64,000 nucleotides of DNA, taken from Methylomagnum ishizawai. GTDB taxonomy: Bacteria > Pseudomonadota > Gammaproteobacteria > Methylococcales > Methylococcaceae. Both the position numbers and the translations under genes were made by a program. Shown here piece after piece: positions 27,600 to 38,715 of this stretch (position 1 is its first letter; every line of letters begins with the position of its first letter). The notes below the pieces were generated by a model. It saw only the letters and a program-made list of their open reading frames with translations. It was not told where the DNA came from and made no database searches. Location of the stretch: NCBI RefSeq assembly GCF_900155475.1, contig NZ_FXAM01000001.1:3172881-3236880 (forward strand). The letters run 5' to 3'.

Positions 27600-28235
27600 T
27601 TATGTGGCATAGCGCCGACTGAGAATCCATACCAAGTTCACGAAATCGGGATGGTTGAAATGGGGCATGCCACTGATGACCAGTACGAAACGCTGCGCCC
27701 CGATAAACAAGGGCCAAAATCCTATCTTGCCATTGCCGGAGGCATCGACGATAGCCCAGGCGCTACTCGCCAACCCCAAGTTATTGACCAGCAACCCGGA
27801 ACGCCGCGCATGCAGGTTCGCCAAATCCGCGCTCAAAGCCGACAATTCCTCCGCCACCTCGTGGGGGAACCCGCTGGAAGCCAGGTAAAACCCCTGATGG
27901 TCGGCCAACAACACCTTGCCCTGCACGGCCAGGGTTTTCAGCAGCCCCGGCAATTGGATTTCGAGCGGCTGCTCGTTGCAGTGCCGCGGCGCGTCGAAGC
28001 CCTGCACCCAACCCAAACCTTGCGCGTGATAGAGCAGGCTCAGCGCCTGCTCCTCGTCCTCGATTTCGGACCAAGCCCGCAAATCTTCCAAGGCCAACCG
28101 GGGGGAGGATTGTTTGCGCAACAAGGATTGGATCATCCGGCGGCTGGGATTGGGGTCGGTGGCCGATACCGCATAATAGGTTCCCGCCGGCGTCGGGTGG
28201 ACATACATCTCCTCCGCCAGGACAAAATTAGCCAT
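27600..28235 (-). CDS. Hypothetical protein with Roadblock-like C-terminal half
   Basis: 211 residues. Residues about 30-80 look like a small helical, winged-helix-like unit (RRMIQSLLRKQSS, ALSLLYHAQGLGWVQGF). Residues about 95-205 follow a Roadblock-like strand/helix order (GKVLLADHQGFYLASSGFPHEVAEEL, SAWAIVDASGNGKIGFWPLF, RFVLVISG). It overlaps the GTPase gene by 8 bases, so translation is coupled. It could be a second, divergent Roadblock partner. The homology is judged by eye only. Confidence 0.6.
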   Translation of the reverse strand: MANFVLAEEMYVHPTPAGTYYAVSATDPNPSRRMIQSLLRKQSSPRLALEDLRAWSEIEDEEQALSLLYHAQGLGWVQGFDAPRHCNEQPLEIQLPGLLKTLAVQGKVLLADHQGFYLASSGFPHEVAEELSALSADLANLHARRSGLLVNNLGLASSAWAIVDASGNGKIGFWPLFIGAQRFVLVISGMPHFNHPDFVNLVWILSRRYAT

Positions 28236-28776
28236 CCTTGGCCTCCTGCAAACCCGGATCGAGGGAATAGAGCAGGGCTTGGAGCAGGATGGTCATATCC
28301 TTGCGGGCACGGGCATCGACCTCGAACAAAGGGATATTCCTACCCATGCCATGCAATTGCTGATGGTAATCCTCGATGGTCGGGCGCGGACTCAAATCCA
28401 TCTGGGTGACGCCGATGACCACCTTGGTCTGGTCGATGAATTTCTTGAAGGCCTCCAGGAAGAAGCGCATATCCTGGAAAGGGTCGGCGCGGGTATTATC
28501 CAACAGCAGGATCAAACCAATCCCCCCGCTGCTCAGGATATCCCACATGAAATCGAACCGCTCCTGGCCGGGCGTGCCGTAAAGGTGGATTTTCTCGCCC
28601 CCCGCCAAATGGAGGACGCCATAGTCCATGGCCACCGTGGTAGACGATTTCCTCCCCTTGGTCATATCGGAAGCCGATTCGTCGGTCTTTACCGGCGGTT
28701 CGTCGCTCAGCGAGGCAATCGCCGTGGTTTTACCGGCCCCCACGGGACCGGTGAAGATGATTTTATAGTTCGCCAT
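28228..28776 (-). CDS. MglA-like small GTPase
   Basis: 182 residues from the ATG at 28776. The P-loop is GPVGAGKTT (10-18), the switch/G3 region is LYGTPGQERFDFMWDIL (65-81) with PGQ in place of the Ras DxxG, and TQMD (124-127) stands at the NKxD position. These deviations are those of the bacterial MglA/conservon GTPases rather than of Ras or Era. Such proteins switch between GTP and GDP forms to set polarity or recruit effectors. Roadblock proteins encoded next door are expected partners. Confidence 0.85.
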   Translation of the reverse strand: MANYKIIFTGPVGAGKTTAIASLSDEPPVKTDESASDMTKGRKSSTTVAMDYGVLHLAGGEKIHLYGTPGQERFDFMWDILSSGGIGLILLLDNTRADPFQDMRFFLEAFKKFIDQTKVVIGVTQMDLSPRPTIEDYHQQLHGMGRNIPLFEVDARARKDMTILLQALLYSLDPGLQEAKDG

Positions 28777-28790
28777 TATGACCCTTCGAA

Positions 28791-30053
28791 TTACCGTCGC
28801 AGCAGTCGTTGCAAAATCTTCTTGAATAACCCGGCATCCTTTTTCGATTCGACCGGCAGCGGGGCGATCAAACTTTCCGATTGCCGCACGGCCTGGTCGG
28901 CCAAACCCAGCGCGCGGGCCGCGCTGAAGAATGCGAAAACGTATTGCTGGCGGATATTGAGCGTCTCGGCGATATTCAACAACGACCGGGGCTGCTCGCT
29001 CAATAACGCGGCGATACGCAAGGCATGGGGGAAAACCAACAAGCGTGTGAAATTGGGCCAATTCCTGAGGTAAACCGGGCGGTTCAAATCGATATCGTCG
29101 GGCACCCGGCCCGCCGAGGTCCAAAGCGCGACCTTCCAGATCAAAGCGTCCATGCGTTGCAGTTTGCTGTGGTCCCGGCCCTCATCCTTGAATTTCACGG
29201 CGCTGGCCGAGGCCGACGAGATCGTCATGATACCGGAATCGCTTTCGGAAAAGCCGAGTTCGGCGATCGAATGCACCGGCACCAGGCAAAACGAGCGGAG
29301 TTGCTGGTCGTCGGCGTCCACCCAGATTTCCCGGCTTTGCGGGAAAATGGTGACGGGCTTCCAGCCGGTATTCAGCCGCAAAGCGCAATTCTTAGTCAGG
29401 GCGGTTTTACAGGCCGATTGCAGATAGCCCTGGAAATACCGCTTGGGATCGTATTGCGCCGCGGTCACCTCCATGGGATTGCTGGGGTCTATATCCTTGA
29501 GCGAACCAATATAGTCGCCAAAACCACGCTCGTCCAACGACAGCGCCGCGTGGCTGGTATCGCGGTCCTCGCGGGAAGCGAAGCCTATAGCCGGGGAAGC
29601 GGGCCGCGCGGAGGCGGGGCTTGCGTCCGCCGGCTTGGGCGCGGCGTCCACGGACGGCTTGGCGGGGGATTCGACATCACGGTGTATCTTCCCGGTGGGT
29701 GCTTTGGGCTCGGCCTTGGCCCTCAAGCGGGCGGCGGTCTGTTCCAAAGCGGTCAGCATGCTTTGTATCTGCACCGGCTTCTTGATGTAGATCACCCCGG
29801 ACGGGATTTCCGCCGGGGGATTCAGGGACAACAGGATCAAAGGCCGTCCCGGATGCCGTTCCCGCTGCTCGGCGAAGATTTTCGCGCCATTGAAGGAATC
29901 CATGTCAACGATGCTGACATCGGCGTCGTCCTCGCCGACCAGGACGGCCTTGTCGCCGCATTTGCCGCGGAAAAACAATTGTAGGGCCGTATAGGAACGA
30001 GCATCGAAGCCCAGGGCGCACGCCCGCAGCGACATGTCTCGGGGACTAATCAT
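28791..30053 (-). CDS. Receiver-like protein with C-terminal domain of unknown function
   Basis: 420 residues. The first ~110 resemble a response-regulator receiver: ADVSIVDMDS offers the acceptor aspartate region, PLILLSLNP the Ser/Thr strand and VIYIKKPVQ the conserved Lys-Pro. A Pro/Ala-rich linker (115-165) follows. The rest (170-420) is unassigned; near its end PRSLLNIAETLNIRQQYVFAFFSAARALGL looks like a winged helix. It ends 14 bases before the GTPase start. It may be the regulator that positions or controls the GTPase, as RomR does in Myxococcus, but this is inference. Confidence 0.7.
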   Translation of the reverse strand: MISPRDMSLRACALGFDARSYTALQLFFRGKCGDKAVLVGEDDADVSIVDMDSFNGAKIFAEQRERHPGRPLILLSLNPPAEIPSGVIYIKKPVQIQSMLTALEQTAARLRAKAEPKAPTGKIHRDVESPAKPSVDAAPKPADASPASARPASPAIGFASREDRDTSHAALSLDERGFGDYIGSLKDIDPSNPMEVTAAQYDPKRYFQGYLQSACKTALTKNCALRLNTGWKPVTIFPQSREIWVDADDQQLRSFCLVPVHSIAELGFSESDSGIMTISSASASAVKFKDEGRDHSKLQRMDALIWKVALWTSAGRVPDDIDLNRPVYLRNWPNFTRLLVFPHALRIAALLSEQPRSLLNIAETLNIRQQYVFAFFSAARALGLADQAVRQSESLIAPLPVESKKDAGLFKKILQRLLRR

Positions 30054-30834
30054 TGAGGCTCCTGAAGTACTCTGTCAATGCCTGCCAAGCTTCGGGCACC
30101 GCGACTTCGATGCCTGCCAACGCCTCGGACAGCCTGAAAAAATTAGCGCTATCGCGGGTGGAGCGGTAAATATCCAGCAGTTCCAAATGCAGTTCGGCCC
30201 GTAGCGGCTCGCGCAGGACGGCCCGCTCCAGGACGGTGCGCGCCTCCTCCAATTGGCTGTATTCCAGATATTCCCGCGCTTCGAGCAAGGCGTCCCTCGG
30301 CCCCTCGCCGCGCGGCTCCCCTGCCGGATGGACGAGGTTCAAGCCGCCCTCGATGCCCCGGCTCAAGATCGAACCCGGCACGATGGGGGTATGGATGGCA
30401 TCCATGCCCTGGGCGAGGCCACCGGCCAGTTCCTGGAACAACCGGGGATCGAGGATATCGCGGGCCAATTCAAGCATGCGCCTACGCAGCCCGGCCCCGC
30501 GCCTTCCCAGGGCGATGAACAAGTCGAGCAAGGCGGCGTGGAGCGCTTCGCCCCGCCCCGCTTCGTGTTCGAGATAAATCCGCCGCACATGACTCCGCAG
30601 GTCGTTGGGGTCGCGGGCGATGCAATGGCGGAAATAATCCGAGAGCGCTGCATGGTATTCCCTGGGGAATGCGAGTTCGGCCGACCCCGGCACCACAAAG
30701 GCCGGCTCCGGGTCGTCTTGGAAGTGCCCTATCGGCGGCTCCGGGGGAATCCGGGCCGACACGAGGGTCTGGTTATGCTCTACCGTCAAATCTGCCCCGC
30801 GGTTTTCATAGAGGAAGCCACTCGCCCCGCCCAT
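30046..30834 (-). CDS. FimV-like TPR protein of unknown function
   Basis: 262 residues, all soluble. A short helical array near residues 185-245 (LLEAREYLEYSQLEEARTVLERAVLREP, ELHLELLDIYRSTRDSANFFRLSEAL) matches the TPR-like C-terminal domain of the polar protein FimV. Residues 55-150 are also helical (REYHAALSDYFRHCIARDPNDLRSHVRRIYLEHE). It is the first gene of the seven-gene GTPase run and overlaps the next by 8 bases. A scaffold or polar-localisation role is suggested by the FimV resemblance only. Confidence 0.65.
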   Translation of the reverse strand: MGGASGFLYENRGADLTVEHNQTLVSARIPPEPPIGHFQDDPEPAFVVPGSAELAFPREYHAALSDYFRHCIARDPNDLRSHVRRIYLEHEAGRGEALHAALLDLFIALGRRGAGLRRRMLELARDILDPRLFQELAGGLAQGMDAIHTPIVPGSILSRGIEGGLNLVHPAGEPRGEGPRDALLEAREYLEYSQLEEARTVLERAVLREPLRAELHLELLDIYRSTRDSANFFRLSEALAGIEVAVPEAWQALTEYFRSLND

Positions 30835-31250
30835 CAGGCCACCTTGTCGGCGCGGCTTCGCGTTTCTATACGGCGTTTTTCGGTGGCGTAATAGTGTACG
30901 TCAAGGGTGACATGAGAAGCGATACCCCACGGCTTATTCCGAAGGCCAAATCCGGTCCCGGCGCGGGCTCGGCGACCGGTGTGGCCCAGGACGCCGGGGG
31001 CGGAACCCAAATAGATAGGGGGACCGGACGGACAGCCCGAAACCGGGCGTAGTGGGTGGATGCGGTAACGGAGCCGCTTTTCGGGATGGGGGATAAGGAA
31101 AGGCGGTGACCGACTCCCGGACACCGGGATGTCACCGCCTCATCCAAGTAACAGCTGGATACAGCGATAGAAGCGCATGCTTCACAGCCATGGCCGGTCC
31201 GCCTCCCGCGGCGGGAAAGACGTCCTTGTCCGCGCCATGACAACCGGGGA
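30835..31250. other. 416-base intergenic region
   Basis: This holds the upstream flank of the GTPase operon and the downstream flank of the porin gene, both on the minus strand. Apart from the porin terminator (31101-31140) nothing convincing is seen. The short reading frames here lack family character and look like GC-rich chance frames. Confidence 0.5.
31101..31140 (-). terminator. Terminator of the porin gene
   Basis: A perfect outer stem AGGCGGTGAC/GTCACCGCCT encloses an inner CTCCCGG/CCGGGAT-type pairing. On the minus strand it is followed by TTCCTTAT. It lies 110 bases after the porin stop. Confidence 0.7.
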
Positions 31251-32603
31251 TCAGAACAGGATGACGACATCCGTGGAGAACAAGAGCTGGTCTTTACGCT
31301 TGCCGTCGTCGAAGGCCTTGACCTTGTCGGTCCAGTCGTAGCGGAGGTTCGGGCGCAGCGTGACCCACTTCAGCGGCTTGTAGGTCAGGCCGACGGTGAC
31401 TTCGTAATAATTGCTGCCTGCGAAGGGATAGGAATAGCCAGGGCAGCTATAGGAATTCACATCGCCCGCCGCGTTGGCGTTGAGCCCCGCGCCGCAACGG
31501 GCCGGGCCGTTCACGCGGAAGCCGTTGTTATCGCGGAACCATTCGCCGCGGATACCCACGCCCAAGTCTTCCTGGATGTCGTACATCAGGTATTGGTTGA
31601 TGCCGTACCATTCGGCGTCGTCGCCCAGGCCACGCGAGGTCAGGACGTTGTTGGCGAAGCCATGGTCGTGCTGGGTGACCACATGCAAGGTGTTATCCAG
31701 GAAATTGGCCTTGCCGACCAGGCTGTACAGCGCCCAGGTGTTGCTGTTCTGCTCGGACTGGGAACCGGCGGTGGAGGAGGCGTTGAACGAGTAGTTCTTG
31801 TCGTCGCTGGTCCAGGTGAAACCGCCGATGAAATCCCAGTTGCCGATATTGCGGTCGAAACCGCCATCCCAACCGCCGGTAGAACTGCCGGTCACGGCAC
31901 CGGCCATCACGGCCCAATTGTCGTCGACGGTGTAGTTGCCGAGAACGCCGGTGTGGGTGAAGGGCTCGCCGTATTGGAAGGTGTAGGGCTTGCTGAAGAA
32001 GAAGTTATCGGGCGCGGTCACGACCTCGTAGCCGATGGGCGTGTAGAAATGGCCGACCTTGACGTTCAATCCGTTACCGATGGGGATATTCAATTCGCCA
32101 TAGGCCTGCGGCATGGCCAAGGAGTAGAAGCGCTCGTCGAAGCTGGTCAGGTGCAAGTCCCAATGGCCGCGGTTGGTGTTGACCGCGCCGGTGCGGGGAT
32201 CGAAGGCCGGGTTGCCGTAGGCCTGGGTGAAGATCGAGTCGGTGCCGTACATGATGTCGAAGCGTCCGCCCCAACCCCAATCATCGCCGCTGGCCTCCAC
32301 CGCCCTCTGTATCCACAGGTAGGCCTGGTTGACCTGCAATTCGCTGGTACGGTCGCCGAAAGTCACCGGGCCGTTGAACTTGTCCGGGGAGCTGTTATCG
32401 TTGATCGATATGCTGGTATTAAGCCATCCACCCCATTTGATGCCGTAATCCTTCAAAGGCTGGGCATCGCCCTTGCCGGCCATGTAATCCGCCAACCCGG
32501 AGGCCTCCTCTATTTCGCTCGCGACAGCCGAACCCGCCGCCAAAGCCGAAAGGACACCCAAGGCCGCCATGCTCAGACGGATGCTGAAAGCGCTATTTTT
32601 CAT
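31251..32603 (-). CDS. Outer-membrane beta-barrel porin (BBP2/OmpL-like)
   Basis: 450 residues. A signal peptide (MKNSAFSIRLSMAALGVLSALAAGSAVA) is followed by alternating amphipathic strands, many flanked by aromatic girdle residues, ending with the terminal Phe of outer-membrane barrels (STDVVILF). Features such as WGGWLNTSISIN, LQVNQAYLWIQRA, GHFYTPIGYEVVTAPDNFFFSKPYTF and the strand YEVTVGLTYKPLKWVTLRPNLRYDW match putative porin-2 (BBP2) proteins. Two Cys in one loop may form a disulfide. It probably passes small solutes. Confidence 0.82.
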   Translation of the reverse strand: MKNSAFSIRLSMAALGVLSALAAGSAVASEIEEASGLADYMAGKGDAQPLKDYGIKWGGWLNTSISINDNSSPDKFNGPVTFGDRTSELQVNQAYLWIQRAVEASGDDWGWGGRFDIMYGTDSIFTQAYGNPAFDPRTGAVNTNRGHWDLHLTSFDERFYSLAMPQAYGELNIPIGNGLNVKVGHFYTPIGYEVVTAPDNFFFSKPYTFQYGEPFTHTGVLGNYTVDDNWAVMAGAVTGSSTGGWDGGFDRNIGNWDFIGGFTWTSDDKNYSFNASSTAGSQSEQNSNTWALYSLVGKANFLDNTLHVVTQHDHGFANNVLTSRGLGDDAEWYGINQYLMYDIQEDLGVGIRGEWFRDNNGFRVNGPARCGAGLNANAAGDVNSYSCPGYSYPFAGSNYYEVTVGLTYKPLKWVTLRPNLRYDWTDKVKAFDDGKRKDQLLFSTDVVILF

Positions 32604-32819
32604 TCTAAGTCACTCCGAAAATTCGCAAATCATGAACCCCGATTGCACAAACCGCGCCAAACCCGTGAATAAAGGAATCCAGCTTATTCATCAAGGGGCA
32701 GACGCCCAACTTACGCACAAAAACGGTGCATTTTGCCCGGCTTTTGCACTATAACAACACGGAGTTGCAAAGATAGCACGAAAGGGACTTTTTGTGGCTG
32801 ATTCGCCTCAACCGGGGCG

Positions 32820-33518
32820 CTAAACCCCATCCGCAGGCGGCAAGGCCTTGCGCCCGTTCAGCGAACACACGAAGTCGTTGGCCCGGCCTATGGATTTCTC
32901 CATCGCGCCAATCAGGCCATTGACGCCCACGGCCATGGTCGTCAGTTCGTGTTCCAGCGAGGCGATGGCCTTGGCGTTCAGGTTGTGTTTCAAAAACAAC
33001 ACCTGGTCCTGGAAGACCCGCAACACCGGCTCGATCTTGCTCTCGGCCCGCCGCATCGCCGAAATCAACTGCCCATAATGCTGCTGGGTCAGCTTGAGCT
33101 TCTGACGGCTGGCGCTGCGCAGGCTACGGTTGGAATATTGCTCCAGTTCCCCCTCCCATTCCGCGAACAAGGCTTCCGCCACATCCTGCACGGCGTCGAT
33201 GCGGTCCTTCACCGCCAGCGCCTTGGCCGTGCTGTAATCGAATTCGAGCTTGAGCTGCCGGTATAAATCCTCCAGGTCGCCGCCGTCGAATTGGGTCAGG
33301 GCGCTGAACTTGTCGAGGGCGCTTTGGAATTGGTCCTTGGCCTCCTCCAGACTATCGCGGGCGCTCTCCACCCGGCTCACTAGGATATCGCGCTTATGCT
33401 GGCCGGTCGATTCCACCACCCGGAAATACAGCTTCTGGCACTGGGCGACGAGATATTTGGCCAGCGGGTTGAGGATATCGGCGAGGGTGGCGGGGGTCGG
33501 GATGGGCTGCTTGCTCAT
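32820..33518 (-). CDS. DUF2959 coiled-coil protein
   Basis: 232 residues, almost all helix. The conserved DUF2959 core is clear: GQHKRDILVSRVESARDSLEEAKDQFQSAL, DRIDAVQDVAEALFAEWEGELEQYSN and VLRVFQDQVLFLKHNLNAKAIASLEHEL. Members usually carry a lipoprotein or export signal; here the start MSKQPIPTPATLADILNP has none, so it may be cytosolic. Function is unknown. It stands alone on the minus strand between the porin and uvrA. Confidence 0.8.
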   Translation of the reverse strand: MSKQPIPTPATLADILNPLAKYLVAQCQKLYFRVVESTGQHKRDILVSRVESARDSLEEAKDQFQSALDKFSALTQFDGGDLEDLYRQLKLEFDYSTAKALAVKDRIDAVQDVAEALFAEWEGELEQYSNRSLRSASRQKLKLTQQHYGQLISAMRRAESKIEPVLRVFQDQVLFLKHNLNAKAIASLEHELTTMAVGVNGLIGAMEKSIGRANDFVCSLNGRKALPPADGV

Positions 33519-33787
33519 AGGGATTCAAGAACGGAATGGTATAACGATGAAGAACGCCCCGAAACGGGGCACGGCACAAACCAACAAGGCCGGAGCCCGG
33601 ATGTCAAGGGCAAAAATTCACCAAGCCCATGATAAAAATCCCGGAGTCAAGGATTTTTCGTCGGACAATCCATGACAAATTTCACAGAATTGCGTAATCT
33701 TCGCCTCACAAACCTAGTGTTTGTACCGGAAGAACGTCCGGGCATCCAGAAGCCTAACAAGACCTAATTCTCTTTGGGGAGTTTAAC

Positions 33788-33931
33788 GTGAGCGCATTGA
33801 CCGAAAAATCCTTGCTGTTCTTCATGGCCCTGACCCTGGGCTTAATCATCACTTGGCTGATCGCCAGCGATCCTGTCAACTCCTCGCAGGAGGTCTACAG
33901 CACCCACTCCATCGACCGCCAGTCCACCTGA
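33788..33931 (+). CDS. 47-residue single-span membrane peptide
   Basis: A GTG-started frame, preceded by GGGGAG 8 bases upstream and ended by TGA 33929-33931. It gives a 47-residue product with one hydrophobic helix (LLFFMALTLGLIITWLIA) and a short polar tail (SDPVNSSQEVYSTHS). The ribosome binding site, the AT-richer upstream leader and coherent membrane topology argue that it is real. No family is recognised. It faces uvrA convergently. Confidence 0.5.
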   Translation: MSALTEKSLLFFMALTLGLIITWLIASDPVNSSQEVYSTHSIDRQST

Positions 33932-33979
33932 CGCCGCTCCAACCCGCCGCCGCGCCCTCCCCCACAGCCGCGGCGGGAG

Positions 33980-36802
<2,823 letters not shown>

Positions 36803-37341
36803 GGAGGTCGGGAGGATATTGGGGTCTGGCCGGGATGGGACCGGGGGATTGTGGCAGGTTCGGGCGGATGGGAGAAATCTTGGCGGGGAAAAGGGCCATT
36901 CACTGGCAAATCGAGCACCGTCCGGTCATATCGGCGATGCTGCCGCCCGCCTTCCGGGCTCCCCCGGCTCAAACGGCGTATTGCTCGTCTTCGAGGGAAA
37001 TTGGGGTGCGGTGCATGGTGACCTCGTTCACTTGGATTGAAGATCGCCGGGATTATACCGGGCCGCTTGGGGGTAGGGTTCGATCCGGGCTGGATCGGGT
37101 CCGTCACGCCGCAGACGGGGTTCCATCCTGGGCGGATCAAGCCCTTACCGGGCCAAACCGCATTAAGCAAGACGGAAATCGCCCGCCTTATCGAGTGCAT
37201 GGAACGCCTGTGCGAGACGGAAGCGGAGCGAAAGCCGGAATTCGCCCTGGTGCGCCGCCGGAAGTGAATCCGGCAAAATTCCGGCAAAATAAAAGCCGGG
37301 TTTTAGGCCCGGCTTTTAAGTCTTTGATTCGGAAAGTGAAT
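36803..37341. other. 539-base region between uvrA and the tRNA-Val remnant
   Basis: It contains the uvrA upstream flank and, at its right end, a terminator (37291-37317). A TTG-started 76-codon frame (37037-37267) ends in a plausible helix (ALSKTEIARLIECMERLCETEAERKPEF) but has no ribosome binding site. Two short direct repeats (CCGGCAAAAT) precede the terminator. No other gene is supported. Confidence 0.5.
37291..37317 (-). terminator. Terminator downstream of the tRNA-Val remnant
   Basis: A perfect stem AAAAGCCGGG/CCCGGCTTTT with a 7-base loop and a T tract in both directions. It sits 24 bases past the 3' end of the tRNA-Val fragment on the minus strand, where the terminator of the intact tRNA would be. 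Confidence 0.85.
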
Positions 37342-37387
37342 TGGTGGGCGGTATAGGATTTGAACCTATGACCCCTGCCGTGTGAAT
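37342..37387 (-). pseudogene. 3' half of tRNA-Val(CAC): integration scar
   Basis: Read on the minus strand: the 3' part of the anticodon loop (TTCACAC, anticodon CAC), the 3' anticodon stem GGCAG, a 5-base variable loop, the T arm ATAGG-TTCAAAT-CCTAT, the 3' acceptor strand ACCGCCC, discriminator A and CCA. The expected 5' partners (GGGCGGT, CTGCC) are absent; unrelated sequence begins at 37388. Breakage within the anticodon loop is the usual crossover of tyrosine-integrase elements. The host side is to the left, where the terminator remains. Confidence 0.82.
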
Positions 37388-37881
37388 CCACCACTCCAAA
37401 CGCAAGACACTGATTTAAAAGGCAATTCCACGCCTGCTCCGCGTGAATCCTTGCCAGACTGTGCCAGTGGTTGCCACCCTCTGCCCGCCTGCTTTCACGT
37501 TCTTTCACGCTGCCCTCCCCTGCCCTGTCGCCCCAGGCCACGATCCGGCCACGCCATAAATTGCCGGTCGGGTATGGTGCGCCGCTGGTGCGGGTCGATT
37601 CCAACCATGAACTGCGCTACCAGCACCAGGGCGGAATCACCGAACTGTGGGCGCGTAGCGACGGGCAAGCCCACTGTGGATTTCTCGTGGATGCGAGGAG
37701 TGGCAAGTATCGGGGGGCTTATGCGGGGGCACGGGCTTCGGCGGTGCGGCCCGATATTGTCGTTGATTCGACACTGGCCTTGCCGGAACTGTGGCAATCG
37801 CCTTCGGCTTTTGTAGGGTTTTGCCTACAAAAAAATCAGCTTTCGCTGACATGACTCCCGTGTATGGTATTGGTATGGTAG
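37388..37881. other. Junction region right of the tRNA remnant, no certain gene
   Basis: Near the scar, three TGCCA repeats within about 30 bases (37453-37485) could be integrase arm sites. A plus-strand frame at 37471-37854 (127 codons) has a coherent middle (YGAPLVRVDSNHELRYQHQG, GFLVDARSGKYRGAYAG) that may be a decayed gene of the element. No family is recognised and its start is unclear. Confidence 0.35.
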
Positions 37882-38082
37882 CGCATCTTTGGGTCGGATA
37901 CGCGATTCTTTTTAACTGGGTGGAATCATGGGGAAAAGCTTGGCGAGCGTGTCACGGCATGTCGTGGAAACAATCTTCAGTTTGAGGCATCGGGCCATCT
38001 GGATTTTGATGGCTTTTCCTTTAGCCAAGGAATATTTGCTGATTATCAGATCAAGGCCGTAGGTCCGATTAGCGCAGCGTAA
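37882..38082 (+). pseudogene. 3' fragment of an unknown gene ending in the REP-like repeat
   Basis: A 66-codon open stretch without a start codon, bounded by a TAG just upstream and a TAA inside the inverted repeat. Its translation is protein-like (RFFLTGWNHGEKLGERV, EASGHLDFDGFSFSQGIFADYQ) and its base composition is lower in GC than the core. The stop is supplied by the REP-like element, so the true C terminus was probably lost. Confidence 0.35.
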
Positions 38083-38128
38083 TCGAGGTATGAAATCCGT
38101 GCGATTACGCTGCGCTAATCGCACCTAC
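38059..38128. repeat. REP-like paired inverted repeat
   Basis: Two 27-base arms (38059-38085 and 38102-38128) are reverse complements of each other with one mismatch, separated by 16 bases. The core is CGATTAGCGCAGCGTAATCG. This GTAGGT(C/G)CGATTAGCGCAGCGTAATCG type resembles extragenic palindromic elements common in many proteobacteria, often as paired units. It terminates reading frames on both sides. Confidence 0.75.
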
Positions 38129-38611
38129 GCGGGCTTCCCGGGTGACGTGCTGCCGGGGAACCGGGACCAGGCTGGCGTCCACGATCTGCCCGCCACGGGC
38201 GATGTAGCCGTGCCGGGCCAACTGCCGGTTCACCGCTTCGAACAACGCCTCCCCGGCCTTCGCCGCCGCCAGCCGCTCGCGGAACGTCCAGAACGTGGTC
38301 CGGTCCGGCACCTGGCTGCTGTGCCGCAGCCCCAGGAACCGCTGGAAACTCAACCGGTCCAGCACCTGGAGCTCCATCTGTTCATCGCTGAGTCCGTGCA
38401 AGTTCTGAAGGATGAACGCACGGACCATCAACTCGGTCGGGAACGGCGGACGCCCGCCACGCGCCCGGCTAGGACGCGGCGCGGCCCGGTCGACCTCGGC
38501 GGCCAGCGCCTTGAAGTCGATGTACTTCTCCATTTCTTGCAGCACGTCGCCCAGCCGGTCCAGCCGGGCTTCGCGTTCCTGGGCGGCATTCGGGCTTTCC
38601 TTGATCATCAC
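38105..38611 (-). pseudogene. Truncated IS5-family transposase
   Basis: 168 codons from a GTG/ATG at 38611. It holds the N-terminal transposase domain (KYIDFKALAAEVDRAAPRP, GRPPFPTELMVRAFILQNLHGLSDEQMELQVLDRL, FQRFLGLRHSSQVPDRTTFW) and the first catalytic aspartate region (GGQIVDASLVPVPRQHV). It then runs into the REP-like repeat, losing the rest of the DDE domain. It is inactive. No terminal inverted repeats of the parent IS were recognised. Confidence 0.85.
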
Positions 38612-38715
38612 GGTTCAGGCACCAAGTTCAGGTCCGCTATTGTCCCATGACCCCGGTTTTTCGAGGTTCCCTTCACGGGACTTGATCGGATTAACAGTAT
38701 CTACGTGGGCTGGTT

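Noticed and set aside
37037..37267. TTG-started 76-codon gene
   Set aside because: No ribosome binding site, an odd Gly/Pro-rich N-terminal half and no recognised family. The last 35 codons could be a remnant but the evidence is weak.
37342..37420. Complete tRNA-Val gene
   Set aside because: The 5' acceptor strand, D arm and 5' anticodon stem are missing; sequence right of 37387 cannot pair with the 3' half.
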